DNA of 64,000 nt from Actinokineospora sp. NBRC 105648 (GTDB lineage Bacteria; Actinomycetota; Actinomycetes; Mycobacteriales; Pseudonocardiaceae), in the NCBI RefSeq assembly GCF_030269645.1, contig NZ_BSTR01000003.1:248001-312000 (forward strand), given 5' to 3'. Position 1 is the stretch's first letter, and each line of letters starts with the position of its first letter. A program made the position numbers and the translations under genes. The notes beneath the pieces were generated by a model that searched no databases, had not been told where the DNA came from, and worked only from the letters and a program-made list of their open reading frames with translations. Below, in pieces: positions 49,151 through 57,585 of this stretch.

Positions 49151-49206
49151 ACCCTAACGCGCCTGCTCCCCGCACTGTCAGCCGACACCCTCGAACACCC
49201 GTGCGA
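49151..49206 (-). promoter_or_regulatory. Putative leaderless pafB promoter with a LexA-like box upstream
   Basis: On the minus strand CTGACA (49176-49181) and TAGGGT (49151-49156) are 19 bases apart and the -10 ends 7 bases before the GTG of pafB, as in leaderless actinobacterial transcripts. Further upstream, at 49191-49206, the plus strand reads TCGAACACCCGTGCGA, one mismatch from the actinobacterial SOS box TCGAAC-N4-GTTCGA. The box is upstream of the -35, not over it, so its role is open. Confidence 0.4.
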
Positions 49207-49788
49207 GTTCGCCTCCATCCCCCGCGCTCCGATCCTGTCGCACCGATCGAGCCTGCCGCCGACGCCCCACTCCCACCACCTCGGCCGCCTCGACACCCCT
49301 TCGCGAGCACGACCCGCCTTTCTCGACGCTTCAACAGGGCTCCCCCTGTCCTGGCTGTTTTGAACTGTTGTCCCTCATCCCCGGTCGTCTGAGCATGCTG
49401 GACAACCTTCCATTATCTTGATAGTAAATAGTGTATAATTAAGACAATGAATCTGAGACCAGGGGACGGGCGTTGGTGGCGGGCCGGATGGCCGCCTGTC
49501 CTGGGCCATCGGGGTGAGGCGGGCCTGCGGCCGAACGCTTAATGATCTTGATTGCGGGCCGCCAGGAAACACGCCGTTCCGGGCAGGCAGCGGTCCCGTC
49601 CGGCCTAGCCCACCGCGGTCGCCGGGCGTCGTGCGGCCGCCGGGGCCCACTCAGGGGTGCACGTGAACCGCATTCGGGGGATGTGGCCGGTCGACCGGTC
49701 CAGTAGGCCATTTGGGGCGTCCCGACGGCCGTGCTTACGTCGGCGGCGCGGACCTGGTTCGGTCTGCCACCAACAAGAAGGAGCACGC
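49207..49788. other. Intergenic region with an AT-rich island
   Basis: Nearly 600 bases without a gene. Positions about 49404-49455 are strikingly AT-rich for this genome and contain TATAAT (49434-49439) and TTGATA (49418-49423), only ten bases apart and so not a normal sigma-70 pair. ATCTTGAT recurs near 49545. The rest is GC-rich and featureless up to the AAGAAGGAG ribosome site of the next gene. The island marks the left edge of a probable accessory segment. Confidence 0.5.
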
Positions 49789-51102
49789 ATGGGACAGGCC
49801 AGGGTCGACGTCGAGCTGACCGCGCGGACGGATCAGTCCGGATCGGCCGAAGTGGACGCCGCGGTGACCGAGTCGGTCACCCCGGGCGTGTGGTTCGCCG
49901 CGCCGCAGGAGGAGGGCGGTGGCGCGCGCGAGCCGAGCCAGGTGTGGGAGCTCAGCGGCAGGCCCTACGAGGGGAAGGTCGCGACCGGTACCGCGCACGT
50001 CTACCTCGGCGAGGGCAACAGCGCTCTCACCCGCCCGTTCTTGTTCGCAGACGGCTTCAACTACGGGCCGAGTGACCTGCCGGGGGTGTTCAACCACTTC
50101 AACGTGCCCTACGGCGCGAACGATGACCGGTTCCTCGACCAGCTGCTGGCCGCCGGGATCGACGTGGTGCTGCTCGGCTTCACCGAGCGGCACACCTACA
50201 TCCAGGCCAACGCCGAGGTCGCGATCTCGGCGATCCAGCACGCGATCGCCGAGCGGCAGGGCGACCACCCGCTCACCGTCGGCGGCGTGAGCATGGGCGG
50301 CGTCGTCACCCGGTTCGCGCTGGCCAAGCTCGAGCACGAGGGCGTCGACCACGAGACGGCCACCTACGTCTCCTACGACTCGCCGCACAACGGCGCCTGG
50401 ATCCCGTTGATCCTGCAGCAGCTGGCCTACTTCTTCGAGAACCTGCCCGGGCAGCCCGCCGACGAGCCCGGCCAGGCGGACCTGATCCGCAGCGAGGCCG
50501 CGCAGCAGCTGCTGTGGGCGTGGGTGCCCGACGCCAAGTACTCCGGCCCGGTGGCGACCTCGAGCGACCTGCGCGGCACGTTCCTCGACGACCTGGCCGC
50601 GCTCGGCCAGTGGCCCGCCCGACCGCGCAAGCTCGGCGTCGCCAACGGCACCGGCGACAGCACCGGCCGCGACCTGCCGCCCGGCGAGGTCGCTTTCGAC
50701 TGGAAGGCGGGCGTGCTGGCCAGCGCGACGGCCCGGTTCCAGCCCGACCGCGGCACCCGGCAGCCGATCGGCGGGATGAACCTGGGCTTCGAGATCCGCC
50801 GCCCGGAGACCAGTGACGTGCCCGCGCTCGACGGCGCGCCCGGCGGGGTGCTGGAATCCTTCGGCCTGGTCGCCGACAAGCTGGGCATCGAGATCCCGGC
50901 GGAGTACCGGGGTGGCTGCTTCGTGCCGACGATCAGCGCCACCGCCCAGCCGTACTCCCCCACCGACTGGGAGCTCGACCCGTACGCGCCGCTCGACCCG
51001 GAGGGGTCGGCACTGGACGAGTACACGACCGACAGCCAGAACACCGCCCACGGCGTCATCTCCGAGCCGCTGGCCAGGTGGCTGCTGGACCGGCTGATCT
51101 GA
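49789..51102 (+). CDS. Lipase-like alpha/beta hydrolase (DUF676/PGAP1-like)
   Basis: A 437-residue protein without a signal peptide. The core reads PFLFADGFNYGPSDLPGVFN, GIDVVLLGFTERHTYIQANA, then the nucleophile elbow GGVSMGGVVTRFAL and YVSYDSPHNGAWIPL, the pattern of triacylglycerol-lipase/PGAP1-like hydrolases. The catalytic histidine is probably in TAHGVISEPLARWL near the end. It should cleave esters; the substrate is unknown. A strong AAGGAG site precedes the ATG. It is preceded by an AT-rich island and followed by a large hairpin, and may be a transferred single-gene unit. Confidence 0.82.
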   Translation: MGQARVDVELTARTDQSGSAEVDAAVTESVTPGVWFAAPQEEGGGAREPSQVWELSGRPYEGKVATGTAHVYLGEGNSALTRPFLFADGFNYGPSDLPGVFNHFNVPYGANDDRFLDQLLAAGIDVVLLGFTERHTYIQANAEVAISAIQHAIAERQGDHPLTVGGVSMGGVVTRFALAKLEHEGVDHETATYVSYDSPHNGAWIPLILQQLAYFFENLPGQPADEPGQADLIRSEAAQQLLWAWVPDAKYSGPVATSSDLRGTFLDDLAALGQWPARPRKLGVANGTGDSTGRDLPPGEVAFDWKAGVLASATARFQPDRGTRQPIGGMNLGFEIRRPETSDVPALDGAPGGVLESFGLVADKLGIEIPAEYRGGCFVPTISATAQPYSPTDWELDPYAPLDPEGSALDEYTTDSQNTAHGVISEPLARWLLDRLI

Positions 51103-51198
51103 TGCCGCGCGGCTCCCGGGGCGCCTGACTCGGCCTGGTCCAGGTGACCGCGGTCCGCGTCGAGTCGCCTCGGGACCGTGCTGCCCGGACTCTGCGGC

Positions 51199-51230
51199 CT
51201 GACCCCGTGGTGTTGCCACCACGGGGTCAG
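51199..51230 (+). terminator. Perfect 14-base hairpin after the lipase-like gene
   Basis: Arms 51199-51212 (CTGACCCCGTGGTG) and 51217-51230 pair fully around the tetraloop TTGC. It lies about 97 bases after the stop and directly before a repetitive stretch. It most likely terminates the hydrolase transcript. Confidence 0.75.
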
Positions 51231-51410
51231 ACACTTGGTGGTGCCACCACTCAGTGGTGTCGCGCCGCTGGGGTGGAGGACAACGCGGCGTCAGGACTCA
51301 GTGGTGTCTGGCGACCACGGCGTCAGGACTTGGTGGTGTCTGGGCTCAGTGGTGTCAGGAGTCAGTGGTGTCAGGAGACCCTGGCGTCAGGGCTCGGCCC
51401 TGTCAGCGGA
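51231..51410. repeat. Degenerate short repeats around TCAGTGGTGTC
   Basis: A motif of the form CTCAGTGGTGTC recurs at about 51251, 51298, 51340 and 51361, with variants such as CTTGGTGGTGTC near 51329 and GGCGTCAGG between copies. Spacing is irregular (20-47 bases), so it is not a CRISPR array. It fills the gap between the hydrolase terminator and the convergent TetR gene and has no coding character. Confidence 0.6.
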
Positions 51411-51446
51411 TACCGGGGACACAGGGCCAAGCCGCCGCGAGCCCGA

Positions 51447-52067
51447 TCATGCGCGGGCGGGCGCGGGTCGGGTCGCGACGAGCAGCCAGTCTCGCAGCGC
51501 GGCGGTCGCCTCGGCCGGGCCGAGACTGCCGACCAGCGCACGGATCTCCGGGGCGACCAGGGTCCGGACGATGCCGACCAACGCGATCGCGTGCAGCCGC
51601 ATGTCGGGCGTTGCCGGGACCCCCGCCTCGGCCGCCAAGTGCGCGGTGACCGTGTCCTCGTACTCGGCCCACCGGCGCAGCAGACCGGACCGCAACGCCT
51701 CGGACTCCTCGCGGCCGCGGTCGAACCCCTCCACCCACTGACCCGCCGCGGGCGAGTCGCGGGCGAGCAGGTCGAGCAGCATCCGGGCCACCGCCTCGGC
51801 GTGCGTGGTCTCAGCTGGACGCGCCCGCAGCGCCGAGAGGAGAGCATCGATCAAACCGGTGTCGGTGAGCACCAGGTCCTCTTTGGACCTGAAGTAGACG
51901 AACAACGTCTTCACCGACACATTGGCCGCATCGGCGATCTCGGCGACGGTGACGTTGTCGAAGCCCCGCTCGCCGAACAGCCGCTCGGCCGCCGCCACGA
52001 TCGACGCCCGCGTCAGCGCCTTCTTCCGCGCCCGCAACGGCAACGCCGCGAGCTCTTCATCGCCCAT
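51447..52067 (-). CDS. TetR-family regulator
   Basis: A 206-residue TetR protein with the helix-turn-helix IVAAAERLFGERGFDNVTVA, SVKTLFVYFRSKEDLVLTDT and a helical ligand domain of the AcrR/MftR-like kind. It converges on the lipase-like gene. The 200 bases upstream contain inverted ACTCACCT/AGGTGAGT boxes that suit autoregulation. No dedicated target gene is adjacent. Confidence 0.9.
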   Translation of the reverse strand: MGDEELAALPLRARKKALTRASIVAAAERLFGERGFDNVTVAEIADAANVSVKTLFVYFRSKEDLVLTDTGLIDALLSALRARPAETTHAEAVARMLLDLLARDSPAAGQWVEGFDRGREESEALRSGLLRRWAEYEDTVTAHLAAEAGVPATPDMRLHAIALVGIVRTLVAPEIRALVGSLGPAEATAALRDWLLVATRPAPARA

Positions 52068-52096
52068 ACCTCGATCCTACCTGGAAAACTCCACTC

Positions 52097-52146
52097 ACTC
52101 ACCTTTTTCCATGACTGAAGCGCACGTCTACTAGAAATAGGTGAGT
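52097..52146. promoter_or_regulatory. Inverted boxes upstream of the TetR gene
   Basis: ACTCACCT (52097-52104) and AGGTGAGT (52139-52146) are perfect 8-base inverted copies 34 bases apart, with further partial copies (CACTCA, GTGAGTCAC) at both ends. The region is A/T-richer than its surroundings and lies just ahead of the TetR start. Candidate operator pair. Confidence 0.45.
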
Positions 52147-52273
52147 CACTTACTTCGTAAAGTGGGACGACGGTCCGTCCAGGAAGACTCCGGGATCAGC
52201 CGACTGGTACGACCGGTGCGCTCCGAACATCCGGCGTGCCGCGGTTTGCCCTAGAGCCCTGACCCCGCCCAGC

Positions 52274-52837
52274 TCAGCCAGGGGCGGCTGTGAACTCTGC
52301 TCTGGTGAGTCGCCAGCGGACGTCCACACCGTTCTCAGCCGACGTCAGCGGCTCTTGCGGGGGCGAGACCCGGGCCACCTCGCGGAATCCCAGCCGTCGT
52401 GGGATGGCGGCACTGCGGGTGTTCGCCGTGTCGTGGACGATCTCGACCCGGTCGATCTCCGGGAGGCTGAAGGCCGCCTCCACCAGCGCCGCTGCGGCGG
52501 CCGTGGCCGCTCCCCCGCCGACGGCGTTCGGGTGCAGCCAGTAGCCGAGTTCCAAGCCGCCGGGGCCGATGCGGGACATCAGGCCACACCCGCCCACCGG
52601 CCTACCGTCCACCGTGATCGCGTACGAGTACTCCGCCTCGGACTCCCACGCCCGCCCCATGTCGAGGATGCGCTCGCGGGCGATGTCGAGTGTGTACTCC
52701 CCCAGCGCCCACGCCATCCAGGGCTTGAGGTGCTCGAGCGACTCCACCACGAGGCGGTACTGCTCGGCCAAGTCGTCTGGGGTCCACCGGCGCAGCACCA
52801 CCGGGGGGCAGGTGAGAACGGGCGAGGGGCGGATCAT
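52274..52837 (-). CDS. RimJ/RimL-type GNAT acetyltransferase
   Basis: A 187-residue GNAT protein: VVLRRWTPDDLAEQYRLVVE at the start, YAITVDGRPVGGCGLMSRIG, LELGYWLHPNAVGGGAATAA (acetyl-CoA loop) and SAAIPRRLGFREVARV. Members acetylate ribosomal-protein N-termini, amino sugars or small amines. It sits between pafA and the TetR gene on the same strand; no clear operon partner. Confidence 0.9.
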   Translation of the reverse strand: MIRPSPVLTCPPVVLRRWTPDDLAEQYRLVVESLEHLKPWMAWALGEYTLDIARERILDMGRAWESEAEYSYAITVDGRPVGGCGLMSRIGPGGLELGYWLHPNAVGGGAATAAAAALVEAAFSLPEIDRVEIVHDTANTRSAAIPRRLGFREVARVSPPQEPLTSAENGVDVRWRLTRAEFTAAPG

Positions 52838-52907
52838 GCCGGAAATGCTCCCGGCAGAGTCCGCCCCTCGGCAAACCAGTTCGCGTACGTCCAGCGCGTG
52901 CGGGCCC

Positions 52908-54266
52908 CTACAGCGAGGCGATGAGTCGTTCGACCCGCTCGTCGACGGCGCGGAACGGGTCCTTGCACAGGACGGTGCGCTGGGCCTGGTCGTTGAGCTT
53001 GAGGTGCACCCAGTCGACGGTGAAGTCGCGGCCCGCCTGCTGGGCGGCGGCGATGAAGTCGCCGCGCAGCTTGGCCCGGGTGGTCTGCGGCGGGGTGTCC
53101 TTGGCGGCCTCGATCTCGCCGTCGTCGGTCACCCTGGCCACCAGGTCCTTGCGCTGGAGCAGGTCGAAGATGCCCCGACCCCGGCGGATGTCGTGGTAGG
53201 CCAGGTCGAGCTGGGCGATCCGCGGGCTGGACAGGTCCATGTTGTGCTTGGCCCGGTAGCGCTCCACCAGCCGGTGCTTGATCGCCCAGTCGACCTCGCG
53301 GTCGATCCGGGACAGGTCCTGGGCCTCGACCGCGTCGAGGACCCGGCCCCACATCTCGACTACCCGGTTGGCGAGCGGGTCGGGTGAGCGGCGGGCGACG
53401 TGCTCGACGGCCTTGGCGTAGTACTCGCGCTGGATGTCGAGCGCCGAGGCCTCGCGCCCGCCCGCCAGCCGGACCAGCTTGCGGCCGGTCAGGTCGTGGC
53501 TGATCTCCCGGATCGCCCGGATCGGGTTGTCCAGGCTGAAGTCGCGGAACTGGACGCCGTCCTCGATCATCTCCAGCACCAGGTTGGCGGTGCCGACCTT
53601 GAGCAGGGTGGTCGACTCCGACATGTTCGAGTCGCCCACGATGACGTGCAGCCGCCGATAGCGCTCGGCGTCGGCGTGCGGCTCGTCGCGGGTGTTGATG
53701 ATCGGGCGCGAGCGGGTGGTCGCGCTGGAGACGCCCTCCCAGATGTGCTCGGCGCGCTGCGAGAGGCAGTAGACGGCGCCGCGCGGGGTCTGCAGGACCT
53801 TGCCCGCGCCGCAGATGAGCTGGCGGGTGACCAGGAACGGCAGCAGCACGTCGGCGATCCTGGAGAACTCGCCCGCCCGGGTGACCAGGAAGTTCTCGTG
53901 GCAGCCGTAGGAGTTGCCCGCCGAGTCGGTGTTGTTCTTGAACAGGAAGATGTCGCCGCCGATGCCCTCGTCGGCCAGCCGCCGCTCGGCGTCGACGAGC
54001 AGGTCCTCCAGGATCCGCTCACCCGCCTTGTCGTGGGTGACCAGTTGGACGAGGTCGTCGCACTCCGCGGTCGCGTACTCCGGGTGTGACCCGACGTCGA
54101 GGTAGAGGCGTGATCCATTGCGCAGGAACACGTTCGAGGAACGCCCCCACGAAACAACCCGCCGGAACAGGTACCGCGCGACCTCGTCCGGTGACAGCCT
54201 GCGCTGCCCGTGGAACGTACAGGTCACGCCGAACTCCGTCTCGATACCGAAGATCCGCCGCTGCAT
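52908..54266 (-). CDS. pafA: Pup-protein ligase PafA
   Basis: A 452-residue carboxylate-amine ligase that joins the C-terminal Glu of Pup to substrate lysines using ATP. Seen: [16 protein letters not shown] with metal-binding glutamates, the catalytic aspartate Asp57 in [36 protein letters not shown] and [20 protein letters not shown]. Length equals mycobacterial PafA (452). It is separated from prcA by the LysR and phosphatase/kinase genes. Confidence 0.97.
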   Translation of the reverse strand: MQRRIFGIETEFGVTCTFHGQRRLSPDEVARYLFRRVVSWGRSSNVFLRNGSRLYLDVGSHPEYATAECDDLVQLVTHDKAGERILEDLLVDAERRLADEGIGGDIFLFKNNTDSAGNSYGCHENFLVTRAGEFSRIADVLLPFLVTRQLICGAGKVLQTPRGAVYCLSQRAEHIWEGVSSATTRSRPIINTRDEPHADAERYRRLHVIVGDSNMSESTTLLKVGTANLVLEMIEDGVQFRDFSLDNPIRAIREISHDLTGRKLVRLAGGREASALDIQREYYAKAVEHVARRSPDPLANRVVEMWGRVLDAVEAQDLSRIDREVDWAIKHRLVERYRAKHNMDLSSPRIAQLDLAYHDIRRGRGIFDLLQRKDLVARVTDDGEIEAAKDTPPQTTRAKLRGDFIAAAQQAGRDFTVDWVHLKLNDQAQRTVLCKDPFRAVDERVERLIASL

Positions 54267-54423
54267 CCTCTCAGCCTAGGCGCAAACACCGCCGAGGACC
54301 GTGCGCCGTTCGGGGAGGTCCACGGATCTGTTATCGAGCGGACCGTAACCAGTTGTTCACCCGGACCCGGGCGCGCGTCGCCCCAGTGGGCGCGGGCCGG
54401 TCGAGTCGGGTTGAATCGCGATC

Positions 54424-55911
54424 ATGTTCGGACATGTGCGCCGCTCGGCCCGCCAGGTCGGCCGGTTCGACGAGAACCTCATGCGACGCAGCGCGGCCAT
54501 CCCGCGCACGCCGGTCGACGACGCGCTCAAGTCGCTGTCGAAGTCGGCGAACAAGGGGGTGCTCTGGTTCTCCGTGGCGGCGCTGCTGGCCGCCCGCAAG
54601 GGCCCGGGCAGGCGGGCCGCGCTGCGCGGTGTCGCCGCGATCACCTTCGCGAGCACCTCGGCGAACCTGATCGGCAAGAACCTGTTCCCTCGCAGGCGCC
54701 CGGCCGCCGGGCTGCTGCCCGAGCACCGGCGGCTGACCAAGCGGCCGACCAGCTCGTCGTTCCCCTCCGGACACTCCGCCTCGGCGGTGGCGTTCACCAC
54801 GGCGGTCGCGATGGAGTCCCCGGCGACGGCGGTGGCACTGGCCCCGCTGGCGGCCGCGGTGGCCTACTCGCGTATGCACACCGGCGTGCACTGGCCCACC
54901 GACATCGCCGCGGGCGCGGCCATCGGCGTGGGTGCGGCGTACGCGACCCGGCACTGGTGGCCCAAGGTCCCCGTGGGACCCGCGCACACCGCGCTGGTCG
55001 CCGAGCTGCCCGAACTGGTCGAGGGCGAGGGGCTGCTGGTGCTGGTGAACCCGCACTCCGGCGTGGCGGGCGAGGACCCCAGCGGGGACATCAAGCAGCG
55101 CTGGCCCCGGGCCACGGTGGTCTACCCGGAGCCCGGCACCGACCTCGTCGAGCAGCTGTCCACCGAGCTGGGCGCCTCCCCCGGCGACATCAAAGCCGTC
55201 GGGGTGGCGGGCGGCGACGGGACGGTGGCGGCCGTCGCCTCGGTCGCCGCGGAGTTCCAGCTGCCGCTGGTGCTGATCCCGGCGGGCACGCTCAACCACT
55301 TCGCCCGCGACGTCGGCGTCGAGTCGACCGAGGAGTCGGTGGACGCGGTCCGCGAGGGCACCGGCGTGTGCATCGACCTGGCGGGCGTGCGGATCACCGA
55401 CAACTCGGGCACCACCCACCGGTGGTTCGTCAACACCGCCAGCCTGGGCGGCTACCCGGAGATGGTGCGGCTGCGCGAGCGGCTGGAGGCCCGCAACTGG
55501 CCGAAGTGGCCCGCGGGCGCCCTCGCGCTGATCCGCCAGCTGCGCCGCGCCCAGCCGATCCGGATCTCGCTCAACGGCAAGCCGCACCTGGTGTGGATGC
55601 TCTTCGTGGGCAACGGCAGCTACGACCCGAAGGGGTTCGCGCCGACCCGTCGACCCGCGCTGGACTCGGGGATGCTCGACGTGCGGTACCTGCGGGCGGA
55701 CGTGCCCTACTCGCGGGCGCGCTTCGTGCTGGGGACGCTGACCCGGACGCTGTCGACGAGCCACGTGTACCGGCAGCTGGATGTGGCGTCGTTGGACGTG
55801 CGGGTGCTGGACGGGCACCGGCGGGTGGCCACCGATGGTGAGGTGGGACCGTTGGGGAACCGGTTCGAGTTCCGGTCGCAGCCTGGGGCGCTGTCGATCT
55901 ACCGGTCCTGA
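54424..55911 (+). CDS. PAP2 phosphatase fused to a diacylglycerol kinase domain
   Basis: A 495-residue bifunctional protein. Residues about 50-180 are a PAP2 lipid phosphatase with the three motifs KNLFPRRRP, SSSFPSGHSAS and YSRMHTGVHWPTD. Residues about 195-495 are a DAGK-type lipid kinase (LLVLVNPHSG, GVAGGDGTVAAV, LIPAGTLNHFARDVG). The two activities act on the same lipid pool in opposite directions, or on undecaprenyl phosphates. Divergent from pafA, 157 bases between. Fusions of this type are known in actinobacteria but uncommon. Confidence 0.9.
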   Translation: MFGHVRRSARQVGRFDENLMRRSAAIPRTPVDDALKSLSKSANKGVLWFSVAALLAARKGPGRRAALRGVAAITFASTSANLIGKNLFPRRRPAAGLLPEHRRLTKRPTSSSFPSGHSASAVAFTTAVAMESPATAVALAPLAAAVAYSRMHTGVHWPTDIAAGAAIGVGAAYATRHWWPKVPVGPAHTALVAELPELVEGEGLLVLVNPHSGVAGEDPSGDIKQRWPRATVVYPEPGTDLVEQLSTELGASPGDIKAVGVAGGDGTVAAVASVAAEFQLPLVLIPAGTLNHFARDVGVESTEESVDAVREGTGVCIDLAGVRITDNSGTTHRWFVNTASLGGYPEMVRLRERLEARNWPKWPAGALALIRQLRRAQPIRISLNGKPHLVWMLFVGNGSYDPKGFAPTRRPALDSGMLDVRYLRADVPYSRARFVLGTLTRTLSTSHVYRQLDVASLDVRVLDGHRRVATDGEVGPLGNRFEFRSQPGALSIYRS

Positions 55912-55947
55912 GTGGCTTGGTTGCCTGTGTGGGTTTTGCTGCCCTGC

Positions 55948-56038
55948 GTTGCCCGGGTTGGAAGCGTGGGCTCGATCTAGGGGCGGTGCGGTGGTTGCCG
56001 TCTTCGTTGCCCGAGTTACAAGCATGGGCTCGATCTAG
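55948..56038 (+). repeat. 33-base direct repeat, two copies
   Basis: Copies at 55948-55980 and 56006-56038 are identical at 29 of 33 positions, 58 bases apart, and both end in GGGCTCGATCTAG. The second copy runs into the left arm of the inverted repeat that follows. The stretch lies after the phosphatase/kinase stop and has no coding character. Confidence 0.75.
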
Positions 56039-56168
56039 TGAACTCACTTCGCGCGGGGCCCCTAGAGCACCGCTGTGGGGAAAAAGCGTGGGGAGAAGGG
56101 CATCCCCACCACCAGGTCAAGGTTAGCGGCACTCCTCCCCCACACGAAGCGAGTCCACTAGATCGAGC
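56028..56168. repeat. MITE-like element with 24-base inverted ends
   Basis: Inverted arms at 56028-56051 and 56145-56168 match at 22 of 24 bases (left arm begins GCTCGATCTAGTGAACTC). The 93-base interior has an internal hairpin (GTGGGGA/TCCCCAC) and no open frame of note. Size, inverted ends and lack of coding fit a miniature inverted-repeat element or a palindromic repeat; target-site duplication was not found. Confidence 0.6.
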
Positions 56169-56200
56169 ATCCGTAGCGGGGCCGCCGGAACCAGCGGAGT

Positions 56201-56284
56201 CGGCCTCACCGCTGCGGTTTGGCGGGGACGGCCTCACCGCTGCGGTTTGGTGGAGTCGGGCTCACCGCTGCGGTTTGGCGGGTG
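56201..56284 (+). repeat. Three tandem 28-base repeats
   Basis: Units start at 56201, 56229 and 56257, each sharing CTCACCGCTGCGGTTTGG with variable last bases. The period of 28 is not a multiple of three and the copies have no spacers, so they are neither a protein repeat nor a CRISPR. They follow the inverted-repeat element. The remaining 130 bases to the LysR stop hold nothing recognised. Confidence 0.8.
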
Positions 56285-56417
56285 GGCTCGGGATCCACTT
56301 TCGTCGTTCAGTGGTGGGGGATCCTCGCCTCTTTTTGCGGGGCGGGTGTGGTGCGGTGGGGCTCTTCGCGTCGCCTTCAGCGGGGTCGGGTGCTTCGTCG
56401 CTGTCGGTGCCGGGTGC

Positions 56418-57392
56418 TCAGCCTGCTGAGGCGTGGGGGCCTGCTGGGCCGTGTTCGGCCCACCAGGCGGCGAAGAGGGGGTTGGTGTCGGTGAGTTGGC
56501 TGTAGGCCGTCAGGAGTGAGGCAGGGGCTTGTTCGGCCGCGCCTGCCAGGCCGCTTTCCTCGTGCCAGACCAGGACTATCTCCTGGCGCATGGGGTTGCC
56601 CTTGAGGCTGCGGATGACCACTCCATTGCCCTCGCGGGCGACTGGTTTGGCCAGGGTGACCGCGCCTGCCTGGACCAGGGCTCGGGTGGTGGTCGTGTCG
56701 GACATCTGGTGCTTGATGATCGGGGTGAAGCCCGCTGCCGCGCAGACGCGGGCGAAGGCCAGTTGTTCGGTGCCCTCGGCCACCGGGGGCATCACCCAGC
56801 TGTCGCCTGCCAGTTCGGGCAGTTCGATGTCGTGGCGGTCGGCGAGGGGGTGGGTCTCGGCGAGGGCCACGAACAGGGGGGCGCTGAGCATCACGCGGCT
56901 GTGCAGGCCGGGGGGTAGAGCTGTTCTGAAGCCGGGGTTCTCCTCCAGGACCGCGAAGTCGACCTTGTGGTCGAGCACCTTGCGGACCAGTTCGGCCGGG
57001 TGCATGTCGATGTCGATGCTGGCCTCGGCGCCGCCGAGGCGGTCGGCGATGGCGGTGGCGAAGCGGGGGACGATGAGGCCGGGTGGGCCGCCGACGCGGA
57101 CCTGGCCCGCGATCGTGGTGGCCTGGGTGCGCCTGCGGATGCCCGCCATCAGCTCGTCGACGTCGTTGAGCAGGACGCGCGCGGTGCTGAGCACGTAGGT
57201 GCCGAGGTCGGTGGGGACCACGCCGGTGCCGGTGCGGGCGAACAGCAGGCCGCCGACCCGGCGTTCCAGGCGCTGCAGCTGGGCGGTGAGCGCGGGTTGG
57301 GACACGCCGAGCTGGACGGCCGCCTTCGACAGGCTGCCCGCGTCGGCGACCGCGCGGATGACGCGGAGATGTCGCAGTTCCAACTCGCTCAC
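56418..57392 (-). CDS. LysR-family transcriptional regulator
   Basis: A 324-residue LysR protein with N-terminal winged helix (LRHLRVIRAVADAGSLSKAA, QPALTAQLQRLERRVGGLLF) and a LysR substrate-binding domain (GQVRVGGPPGLIVPRFATAI). It lies downstream of prcA on the same strand after 193 bases. GTTATGC occurs twice (about 57409 and 57430) just upstream of the start, which could be its own site. Its targets are unknown. Confidence 0.92.
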   Translation of the reverse strand: MSELELRHLRVIRAVADAGSLSKAAVQLGVSQPALTAQLQRLERRVGGLLFARTGTGVVPTDLGTYVLSTARVLLNDVDELMAGIRRRTQATTIAGQVRVGGPPGLIVPRFATAIADRLGGAEASIDIDMHPAELVRKVLDHKVDFAVLEENPGFRTALPPGLHSRVMLSAPLFVALAETHPLADRHDIELPELAGDSWVMPPVAEGTEQLAFARVCAAAGFTPIIKHQMSDTTTTRALVQAGAVTLAKPVAREGNGVVIRSLKGNPMRQEIVLVWHEESGLAGAAEQAPASLLTAYSQLTDTNPLFAAWWAEHGPAGPHASAG

Positions 57393-57585
57393 ACCAGAGT
57401 TATGCCCTCTGTCTCGACGTTATGCAAATCCCTTTGCACCGATGCGAAGAACCGCACAATCCCCGGTAGCGGCGTGTCGATACCGCCCGGACCCCGTCCG
57501 CGCCCGGGGCGGGGGTCGGAGTCGTTGCCCGACACCAGGAACCCGGGCGGGCGCGGACAGTCCACAGTGGATTACCGAGCGTGGT

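Noticed and set aside
49411-49453. Sigma-70 promoter in the AT-rich island
   Set aside because: TTGATA and TATAAT are only ten bases apart and the start codon is about 350 bases away, so a standard promoter call is not justified.
56201-56284. CRISPR array
   Set aside because: The 28-base units are directly adjacent with no spacers, only three copies, and no cas genes are present.
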